DNA of 64,000 nt from Anaerolinea thermophila UNI-1 (GTDB lineage: Bacteria; Chloroflexota; Anaerolineae; Anaerolineales; Anaerolineaceae): assembly GCF_000199675.1 (NCBI RefSeq), contig NC_014960.1, forward strand, positions 372,001 to 436,000, read 5' to 3'. How positions within the stretch are numbered: position 1 is the stretch's first letter; every line of letters starts with the position of its first letter. Of the stretch, positions 17,046 to 24,244 are shown piece after piece. The notes beneath the pieces are model-generated. The model did not search any database. It was not told the DNA's origin and saw only the letters and a program-made list of their open reading frames with translations. A program made the translations under genes and the position numbers.

Positions 17046-17867
17046 ATGAAACTGTATGTGGTGTGTGACCTGGAAGGGGTGGCGGGAGTCGTGAATCACC
17101 TGCAACAATGCCGCTGGAATGCAGAAAAGGGCTGGTACGCGCCGTTTCTGGAGCAAGCCCGCCGCCTGGCAACCCTTGAACTCAATGCGCTGGTCGAGGG
17201 GGCGCTTTCTGCAGGCGCAGAAGAAGTCATCGCCTGGGATGGACACGGCAACTTCCCCGGCGGGTTGGATTATGAACTTCTTCATCCCGCCTGTAAATTA
17301 ATCCTGGATGCCGGCGATGGTGGTCCGGCAGGCTTAGACGGCTCTTTCGATGCGCTTTTGCAGTTGGGACTGCATGCCATGGCAGGCACACCGCGCACCG
17401 TGCTGGCGCATTCCTTTTACAGCCATCTGCTGGAATACACGGTCAACGATGAAGCCGTGGGGGAGATCTGGATGAACGCCTACACTGCCGGGAAAGCGGG
17501 TGTGCCTTTCATCTTCCTGAGCGGCGACCGCGCCGCCGCCCTGGAAGCCCAGCGATTGGTGCCTGAAATGGAAGTAGCAGTGGTTAAGGAAGGTCTGTCA
17601 GATCGCCCTCTTGGATTGAACCATCCCCAGCCGGCACTTTGTCTATCGCCGCAGGCGGCGCGGAAGACTATCCGCAAAGCGGTGGCAAAGGCGTTGTGGA
17701 AAGTGGGGAAGATCGCTCCCTTCACGCGCAAACCGCCGTTTACCCTTCGCGCCCGCTTCAGCGAGGAATGCTTTGCCGAAGAACGCGCCAGTCTTCCCGG
17801 TGCGCGCCGTGTGGATGCCTTTACGGTAGAACTGGCAGGGGCAGAAGAGCCGTGGTTGTTGCTGTAA
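17046..17867 (+). CDS. M55 family D-aminopeptidase-like protein
   Basis: 273 residues with the DppA/M55 zinc peptidase pattern: the N-terminal YVVCDLEGVAGV (Asp and Glu ligands), WDGHGN (His ligand), GLHAMAGTPRTVLAHSF and the E of NDEAVGE. Members hydrolyse peptides with D-amino acids, often alongside peptide import, but no transporter adjoins here. AAAGGA lies 8 nt before ATG and a TATAAA (17028-17033) a little further up. A hairpin follows the gene. Confidence 0.85.
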   Translation: MKLYVVCDLEGVAGVVNHLQQCRWNAEKGWYAPFLEQARRLATLELNALVEGALSAGAEEVIAWDGHGNFPGGLDYELLHPACKLILDAGDGGPAGLDGSFDALLQLGLHAMAGTPRTVLAHSFYSHLLEYTVNDEAVGEIWMNAYTAGKAGVPFIFLSGDRAAALEAQRLVPEMEVAVVKEGLSDRPLGLNHPQPALCLSPQAARKTIRKAVAKALWKVGKIAPFTRKPPFTLRARFSEECFAEERASLPGARRVDAFTVELAGAEEPWLLL

Positions 17868-17943
17868 AGAGGCGAAGCATTTCCAGGATGCAGAGTTAGA
17901 TGTGCCTGACAGGCGGGCAGAAGGTGTCTTGCTCATCGGCGTA

Positions 17944-17970
17944 GCGGGGATTTGCCAAACAAATCCCCGC
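17944..17970. repeat. Perfect 11-bp inverted repeat in the intergenic gap
   Basis: Stem 17944-17954 with 17960-17970 and a 5-nt loop. It is followed by ACCATG, not by a T-run, so it is a weak candidate for a terminator of the M55 gene and may instead stabilise its mRNA 3' end. Confidence 0.6.
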
Positions 17971-18015
17971 ACCATGTTCCCCCTTAACAACCCCCTGACA
18001 CCTGCGCCAGAATCC

Positions 18016-18044
18016 TTGTCTGAGAAAAGAGCCTGTGCTAAACT
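18016..18044 (+). promoter_or_regulatory. Promoter of the TPR gene, giving a leaderless mRNA
   Basis: TTGTCT (18016-18021), 17 bp, TAAACT (18039-18044) with TG one base upstream (extended -10). Only 6 nt separate the -10 from the ATG at 18051, and no RBS exists. Confidence 0.75.
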
Positions 18045-18050
18045 GATTTT

Positions 18051-19904
18051 ATGACCGCCGAAGATACCATTTACGAAGAGGCGTTGAGTGCGCTGAAAAG
18101 CGGCGACCTTCCTCGCGCCCGCGATTTGTTTACCCGCCTTTTGCGCATGAATCAGAACAAGCCCGAGTACTGGGTCTATATGAGTGCCACGGTGGAAATC
18201 GCCCGCGAGCGAGCCTACTGCCTGCAGGAAGCCCTCAAACGTGACCCTCACAATGTGGATGCCAGGCGCGGATTGCAGATTCTCGGGCTTCAGCCGGTGG
18301 ATGAAGCCCAGGTCATCCCGCTCAAATGGCAGAAGCGCAACTGGGAAGTGGTTGCCCCGGTCAGCGAAGCGCCGGCACCGCCGCTGATCTCGCCGCGCAC
18401 CGTTTTTGCTGTTGTAGGCGGTCTGCTGGCGCTGGCGGTGATTGTGGTCCTGGTAGTCACCGGACTTAACCGTCCACGGCAGCGGCCTATTGTGATTCCT
18501 CGCGACCTCAACTTGCCCGCTACCATGACCCCCACGCCACTTCCCACCGTAGCCGCGCAGGCTTCCCCCTCGCCGACCTTTATCGGCCCCACACCGCTGT
18601 GGATGAAACTTCAGGCGACCTATACGCCTACCCCGTTGTACGTCAACACCCCGCACCCCATCAGCGAAGCCTACCGCATTGCTATGCGGGCTTACTCGCG
18701 GCAGGACTGGCCCGGTGTGCTGAACTATCTGCAGCAGGTGGTTACCGTTCAGCCCGATGCTCCCGACCTGTACTATCACATGGGCGAAGCCCTGCGCTTT
18801 CAGGGCAATGCAGAGCAAGCCATTGCCTATTACTCCCAGGCCATCAGCGTGAACCCGCAGTTTGCCCCGGCTTATCTGGGGCGCGCCCGGGCACGTCTGG
18901 CTCTGGGTAAGGAACTGGACAAAGCCCGCCAGGATTTGGAAACCGCCCTTGCCCGCGATCCACAACTGGGTGAGGCCTATCTGGAACTGGCACATCTGGA
19001 ATTGATTGAGAAAAACCCGGAAGAAGCCCTGCAACTGCTGGCACAAGCCGATTCCCTGCTCCCCGATTCCCCGCTGGTGGCACTGGCGCGCGGTGAAGCC
19101 TACCTGGCGCTGGGCGAGGTGGATGCCGCGCTGGAGCAGGCACAACGCGCCAATACGCTGGACCTGACCCTTCTCCCCGCTTACCGTTTGCTGGGTGCGG
19201 TCCTGCTGGAAAAGGGTGAGGTAGAGCAAGCCGTTGAGCCGCTGGAAACATACCTGCTTTACGAGACCAATGACCTGGAAGCCTATATACTGGCTTCGCG
19301 GGCTTATGAAGGCGCGAATCGTTTGCCCGAAGCCCTCAAAGCCCTCGATCGGGCGCTGGCGCTTAACAGCCGTTCGCCGGAGATTTACATCCGCCGCGGT
19401 GAACTCTATCTGGCGCAGGAAGAATTTGACAAAGCTATTGACGACTTCAAAGCCGCTTTCCGCCTGAAGAAAACCTACACTGCCGGTATGGGCTGGGCAA
19501 AAGCCCTGCTGCTGGGCGGTTACCCCGGCGATGCCTACATGAAGTTTGAAGAGACCAAAGCACTGGCGGAGAGCGACGCTCAGAAAGCCGAATTGTACTA
19601 CTGGGAAGCCCAATCGCTGGAGGAACTCAACGAAGTGATTGCTGCCATCAACACCTGGAACAAACTGCTGGCGCTTCCCGAAGATGCCGTCAAGCCGGAG
19701 TGGGCGGAGTATGCCCGCCAGCGCCTCCAGGTGCTGGTTACTCCTACCCGTACGCCTTTACCCTCCGCCACCCCCACGGTAACGCGCACCTCCGCGGCTT
19801 CTTCTACTGCCACTCGCGCCTCCGGATTGACTGCCACCGCCACCCGCACGCCCACGCTCCGTACCACCGCTACCCGCACACCCACTCCCAGTCCGACGAA
19901 ATAG
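18051..19904 (+). CDS. TPR protein with one membrane helix and Thr/Pro-rich linkers
   Basis: 617 residues. The N-terminal 100 hold a cytoplasmic TPR-like pair (SALKSGDLPRARDLFTRLL). One helix at about 115-140 (VGGLLALAVIVVLVV) is followed by a Pro/Thr linker, then about nine TPR units (about 200-550; for example DLYYHMGEALRFQGNAEQAIAYYSQAI) outside the membrane, and a Ser/Thr/Pro-rich C-terminal tail of about 55 residues. TPRs scaffold protein complexes. It ends 3 nt before the PBP-like gene, so the two are almost certainly cotranscribed and may act together at the cell surface. Confidence 0.85.
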   Translation: MTAEDTIYEEALSALKSGDLPRARDLFTRLLRMNQNKPEYWVYMSATVEIARERAYCLQEALKRDPHNVDARRGLQILGLQPVDEAQVIPLKWQKRNWEVVAPVSEAPAPPLISPRTVFAVVGGLLALAVIVVLVVTGLNRPRQRPIVIPRDLNLPATMTPTPLPTVAAQASPSPTFIGPTPLWMKLQATYTPTPLYVNTPHPISEAYRIAMRAYSRQDWPGVLNYLQQVVTVQPDAPDLYYHMGEALRFQGNAEQAIAYYSQAISVNPQFAPAYLGRARARLALGKELDKARQDLETALARDPQLGEAYLELAHLELIEKNPEEALQLLAQADSLLPDSPLVALARGEAYLALGEVDAALEQAQRANTLDLTLLPAYRLLGAVLLEKGEVEQAVEPLETYLLYETNDLEAYILASRAYEGANRLPEALKALDRALALNSRSPEIYIRRGELYLAQEEFDKAIDDFKAAFRLKKTYTAGMGWAKALLLGGYPGDAYMKFEETKALAESDAQKAELYYWEAQSLEELNEVIAAINTWNKLLALPEDAVKPEWAEYARQRLQVLVTPTRTPLPSATPTVTRTSAASSTATRASGLTATATRTPTLRTTATRTPTPSPTK

Positions 19905-19907
19905 CCT

Positions 19908-22769
19908 GTGCGTGCCGTTCCGCTTGCTCTCCTGCTGAAAAAACGACAGCGCCGTGAATGGATGCGCAGGAAGCGGGGCTTTTCCCCGTTTGTCCGTTTC
20001 CTTATGGGATTGCTGGTGATTGTCCTGCTGGCGCTGGGTGCAGGCACAGCCCTGACGGCGGTATGGATGTCGCAAATCACTGCCGGTCTTCCAGACGTGT
20101 CCACGCTTCCCGACTTGCTTTCCCCTTCCGGTGAGGGAGTCTTTCAGCCCACCCGTTTGTACGACCGCACTGGTCAGCACCTGCTTTATACGCTGGAAAA
20201 CCCCGGACTTACCCGCCGCACCCTCAGCATCGACCCCGCGCGTCCTGATCATCTTTCCCCTGAAGTGATTCGTGTTGCCATTCCTCTGCTGGATGCCACC
20301 TTCTGGGAAAACCCCGGCTTTGACGCCAGTAATCTGCTTGACCCCTATCCGCAAACCATTGCCGAGCGCCTGGTGCTGAACCTGTTGCTGGACCGGGAAC
20401 AACCCGATTCGCGGCGCGCTTTGCGCATGCGCCTGTTGGCGGCGCAGGTGGTCTCGCGCTATGGACGCCGTCAGGTGCTGGAATGGTATTTGAACAGCGC
20501 GCCTTTTGGACATCTCACTTATGGCATCGAGTCGGCGGCGCGTTTGTATCTGGATAAATCTGCCAGCGAACTCAACCTTGCCGAAGCCGCGTTGCTGATT
20601 CCCCTGCTCAATACCCCTGCGCTCAACCCGCTGGACGCCCCAGCGGCGGCGAAGGAAAACCAGCAAGCCGCGCTGGATGTCCTGCTGGAAAAGAACATCC
20701 TCACGCCCGAAGAACATCAACGTGCCCGCAGTACCCCCCTGCGCCTGCGGGAGAGTTTTCCTGAAAGCCATTCGGTGGCAGGGGCTTTCACCACTCTGGT
20801 GCTGGATCAGGTTGCCGCTCGGTTGGGACGTCAGCGCCTGGAACGCGGCGGCTTGCGCATCATCACCACGCTGGATTTAACGCTCCAGCAGGAACTGCAG
20901 TGCAGTGTCCAGGCCCATCTGGCTCAAATTCAGGGGCAGTCCTATCAAGCCATTCTGCCCGATGGCTCGCCCTGCCAGATGAGCCGCTTACTGCCTACCC
21001 GTCCGCCCGTGGAGCGCGCCTCTGAAGCCCTCACTGCCAGTGCGCTGGTGATGAACCCCCAAAATGCCCAAATTCTCGCCTTTGTGGGCGATACTTCCCG
21101 GGCTGGCGAAGCGGCGTATCTCTCGGTGCATCCTGCGGGCACGCTTCTCCTGCCTTTTGCGCTCGTCACCGCTTTTGCGCGCGCGTACAGTCCTGCCACC
21201 ATGGTGTGGGATTTACCCCAGGACCTCTCTCTGCCCAACCTGGACGGCACCTTTCACGGTCCCATTCGTCTGCGCACCGCTCTCGCTAACGATTACGCGG
21301 GAGCGCTTTCCCGGGTGTTGCAGCCAATGGGGGGAGAGGTTCTCTGGCAACTGGCGCAAGCCCTGGGACTGGAAGACCTGAACTTCGGTTCCCGATCGGG
21401 CGCCTCCTGGGAAAGTGCCCGCTTCAGTCTGCCACAACTGGCGCAGGCCTATGCGCTCTTTCCGAATATGGGCACGGTTTACGGGGTTCAGATGGAAGAC
21501 TATCGCCCGCTTCAGCCGGTCACCGTGCTGTATGTGGAAGACGGGCAGGGGAATATCCTGCTGGATTTGACCCAGCCGCAAAGTCGCACGCTGGTCAGCG
21601 CGCCGATTGCCTACCTAATGCATCATGTTCTGAGTGATGAGTCTGCCCGCTGGCAAACGCTGGGCTACCCCAATCCGCTGGAGATTGGGCGTCCTGCAGG
21701 CGCCAAGATTGGCAGAGCCAGCCGCGGCAAAGACCTCTGGGCGGTGGGTTATACCCGCGATCATCTGGCGGTAGTATGGATGGGAGAGTCCACTCCGGAA
21801 TCGCAGTTGCCCTCTCTGCGGGTTACCGATGTGGCGGCGCTCTGGCATGCCGCCATGCAGTACGTCAGCCGTGACCTGCCGCCGCGCGACTGGGAAGTGC
21901 CTGCGGGGGTTTCTACCGTGCAGGTGTGCGAACCTTCGGGACTGCTCCCCACCCCTGCCTGCCCGCAGGTAGTTTCGGAAGTCTTCCTGACGGGCAATGA
22001 ACCCGTCGCTTACGATACCCTCTATCAGGTGGTGCAGATTAACCGCGAGACGGGCAGGCGCGCCACGGTCTTCACCCCGCCCTCGCTGGTAGATGAAAAA
22101 GTGTATATGAATCTGCCCCCTGAAGCTCTGGAATGGGCGCAGTCGCAGGGCATTGAGATTCCCCCTGAGAAATACGATGCCATTCAAATGCCGCTCATGC
22201 CTGAAAATGCGCAGATGACCCACCCCGCGCCCTTTGCCATGGTTCACGGCGAGGTCATCATCCGCGGAACAGCCAGCGGAGCGGGATTCACCTTCTATCA
22301 ATTGCAAGCCGGTGAGGGCTTAAACCCGCAGTCGTGGATTGAAATTGCCAGTGGCGACCAGCCGGTGAAAAACGGGGTGCTGGGCAAATGGAATACTACC
22401 GGACTGGAAGGACTGTATGCTCTGCGCCTGCAGGTGATACGTGCTGATCAGACAGTGGATACCGCCATTCTGCAGGTGACGGTGGACAACACTGCGCCGT
22501 ACGTGCGCATTCTCTCGCCCCTGCCTGAACAAACTTTCACCCTCAAGCCGCGCCAGATCATCACCCTGCTGGCTGAGGCGGAAGACACCGGCGGCATTGC
22601 CCGCGTGGAATGGTGGCTGGATGGTCAGAAGATTGGCGAGAGCCGTGTGGCGCCTTTCAGTTTGCCCTGGCAGGCAGGTGAAGGACAGCATACTCTGCTT
22701 GTCCGCGCCTTTGATGCGGCGGGTAACATGGGCGAAACTTCGCTTATCACTTTCCGAGTGTCTCGATAG
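19908..22769 (+). CDS. Class A PBP-like protein with degenerate catalytic motifs
   Basis: 953 residues (GTG start; ATG at 19962 also possible). Cytoplasmic basic segment, one helix at about 32-52, a GT51-like region (about 80-230), a transpeptidase-like region (about 270-640) and two Ig/CARDB-like beta domains at the C-terminus. The fold is recognisable by LEWYLNSAPFG, the ALAN segment and LWAVGYTRDHLAVVWMGE. The active sites are not: the GT51 EDxxFxxHxG reads LDATFWENPG, the QQxxKN motif reads ERLVLN, the SxxK motif at PGSTLKPF reads PAGTLLLPF, SxN is DYA and KTG is KIG. So it is probably enzymatically dead and structural or regulatory. It follows the TPR gene by 3 nt. Confidence 0.85.
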   Translation: MRAVPLALLLKKRQRREWMRRKRGFSPFVRFLMGLLVIVLLALGAGTALTAVWMSQITAGLPDVSTLPDLLSPSGEGVFQPTRLYDRTGQHLLYTLENPGLTRRTLSIDPARPDHLSPEVIRVAIPLLDATFWENPGFDASNLLDPYPQTIAERLVLNLLLDREQPDSRRALRMRLLAAQVVSRYGRRQVLEWYLNSAPFGHLTYGIESAARLYLDKSASELNLAEAALLIPLLNTPALNPLDAPAAAKENQQAALDVLLEKNILTPEEHQRARSTPLRLRESFPESHSVAGAFTTLVLDQVAARLGRQRLERGGLRIITTLDLTLQQELQCSVQAHLAQIQGQSYQAILPDGSPCQMSRLLPTRPPVERASEALTASALVMNPQNAQILAFVGDTSRAGEAAYLSVHPAGTLLLPFALVTAFARAYSPATMVWDLPQDLSLPNLDGTFHGPIRLRTALANDYAGALSRVLQPMGGEVLWQLAQALGLEDLNFGSRSGASWESARFSLPQLAQAYALFPNMGTVYGVQMEDYRPLQPVTVLYVEDGQGNILLDLTQPQSRTLVSAPIAYLMHHVLSDESARWQTLGYPNPLEIGRPAGAKIGRASRGKDLWAVGYTRDHLAVVWMGESTPESQLPSLRVTDVAALWHAAMQYVSRDLPPRDWEVPAGVSTVQVCEPSGLLPTPACPQVVSEVFLTGNEPVAYDTLYQVVQINRETGRRATVFTPPSLVDEKVYMNLPPEALEWAQSQGIEIPPEKYDAIQMPLMPENAQMTHPAPFAMVHGEVIIRGTASGAGFTFYQLQAGEGLNPQSWIEIASGDQPVKNGVLGKWNTTGLEGLYALRLQVIRADQTVDTAILQVTVDNTAPYVRILSPLPEQTFTLKPRQIITLLAEAEDTGGIARVEWWLDGQKIGESRVAPFSLPWQAGEGQHTLLVRAFDAAGNMGETSLITFRVSR

Positions 22770-22775
22770 GTTGGT

Positions 22776-23291
22776 TTACTCCGGCATCTCCCTCACGATG
22801 GTGCATCCGTAGGAAGGGATGTGCTGGATGGCGGGCGTTTCCCCTTTCAGAATGGCTTCGAGGGCTTCCAGGGCGTAAAAGCGGGCAGGCACGCGCTGAC
22901 GGAACGAGGTATCGTCCAGTGCACCGTGATAACGCAGGATGCCGTTGGCGTCCAGCACAAAACAGTGGGGGGTGGTGACGGCTTCGTATACATCAGCCAC
23001 CCGGTGTCCCGCATCTACCAGTACCAGCGGTAAACCGCGGGCTTGCGCCACCTCGCGGATTTGCTCGGAAGTTTCATTGGCGTTCGAGGCAATGGAAATC
23101 CACACTGCCTGATTTTGAAATGTCTTCCAGCGTTCCACCAGCAGGCGGTCAGCCTGCTCTGCCCAGGGACATTCGGCAGACCAGAAGTTGATGAGGACAG
23201 GTTTGCCGCGCAGGGCAGAGAGGGTTACCGCTTCGCCACTGACAGAAGGCAGGGTGAAATCTGGTGCGGGTTGGTTGAGGATAAGGGGCAT
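22776..23291 (-). CDS. Redoxin (AhpC/TlpA-like) domain protein
   Basis: 171 residues with a thioredoxin-like peroxidase/TlpA core: LNQPAPDFTLPSVSGEAVTLSALRGKPVLINFWSAECPWAEQADRLL. The active-site segment has one Cys (ECPWA) where TlpA has CxxC, so a 1-Cys or partner-resolved mechanism is likely. A later Cys (PHCFVLDANG) and a C-terminal GCTI could act as resolving residues. No signal peptide, so cytoplasmic. Convergent with the PBP-like gene, which ends 6 nt away. Exact substrate unknown. Confidence 0.75.
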   Translation of the reverse strand: MPLILNQPAPDFTLPSVSGEAVTLSALRGKPVLINFWSAECPWAEQADRLLVERWKTFQNQAVWISIASNANETSEQIREVAQARGLPLVLVDAGHRVADVYEAVTTPHCFVLDANGILRYHGALDDTSFRQRVPARFYALEALEAILKGETPAIQHIPSYGCTIVREMPE

Positions 23292-23336
23292 TTTATATCT
23301 CCAATAAAGGTCTTAAGAAGATATTTTACCTGCTCT

Positions 23337-24137
23337 TTAAATGCCGACGGTTTCCATGGCATGACGGATGAACGCCACCGTTTCATCCAGTTCATTCACA
23401 TCAGGCGCACCGTTTGGAGACATGCGCCCCTGCCAGGCGCGCTGAATCAAGCCGTGCCAGCGCGGTTCGAGGGTGTCCAGTGCCCACTGCATGGCTTGGA
23501 ATTTGGAAACCACCTCGCCATGTATCAGGGTGTACAGAACCCGGCACAACGAAAGCACCACATAGGACTGATACCCGCGGCTATCCATTTTCTGCGGGTT
23601 TTCCACTAAGCCCTGCGCCCATGCCGAAATGACCGCATGCATGGCGTGCTTCAGGACTTCCGGTGTGGGTGGGGTGTACAGCGTGCGCGGATCAGCTCCA
23701 TAGAGCACAATCCCGCGGTGATAGAGGATGTGGCGGTGGATGGTCCACCAGCCCCAATCGTGGTCGGTAAGTTTGAGGCGTTCCTGCCTGCCGCGCTCCA
23801 GGTTGGGGTGGAAGCGCTTTTCGGGGTCGAAATCTCGAAGAAAACTTAACGGCAGGTACGAGCCTTCCAGTTCCATTGCCCAGGGGGTCGGAAAAGTAGC
23901 CAGGCGTTCGTGCATGGCGTAGAGGGCTTGAAAGGTTTTTTCGTCTATCGGCTCGGTGGTTACGGCAAGAAAGTCCACATCGCTGGCGGTGTCGAACCCA
24001 CCGTTGGCAAGCGATCCTTCCAGATACACGCCAATCAGGCGCTCTTTGAGAATGTTTCGCATACCTTCCAGCAACTCACGCAGAAGGAAAGTAATCTCTG
24101 GATAATCTTCGAGGAATGCGGGAAGAGGTAAATCCAT
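23337..24137 (-). CDS. Aminoglycoside adenylyltransferase-like nucleotidyltransferase
   Basis: 266 residues with the ANT(3'')/ANT(9)-type layout: GVYLEGSLANGGFDTASDVDFLAV is the GS...D.D nucleotidyltransferase motif (Gly-Ser and both Asp present), followed by a helical C-terminal domain with LSLCRVLYTLIHGEVVSKFQAMQWAL, the DUF4111 pattern. Known relatives adenylate streptomycin or spectinomycin. Chromosomal copies like this often have unknown substrates, so resistance is not proven. Standalone gene. Confidence 0.75.
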   Translation of the reverse strand: MDLPLPAFLEDYPEITFLLRELLEGMRNILKERLIGVYLEGSLANGGFDTASDVDFLAVTTEPIDEKTFQALYAMHERLATFPTPWAMELEGSYLPLSFLRDFDPEKRFHPNLERGRQERLKLTDHDWGWWTIHRHILYHRGIVLYGADPRTLYTPPTPEVLKHAMHAVISAWAQGLVENPQKMDSRGYQSYVVLSLCRVLYTLIHGEVVSKFQAMQWALDTLEPRWHGLIQRAWQGRMSPNGAPDVNELDETVAFIRHAMETVGI

Positions 24138-24244
24138 AGGCTGTAATGAAGCATCCTTCCACAGGTGTGAAGTATGAAAACAAAACGTGCTTGCCTGTAA
24201 AAGACAGACAAAAATGCAAGGAATATTGTAAGCGTTCTCTTGAA

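Noticed and set aside
17643..19613. Minus-strand ORF of 656 codons opposite the TPR gene
   Set aside because: Antisense of a TPR protein with repeats and a helix; low-complexity Gln/Gly-rich shadow with no recognisable domain.
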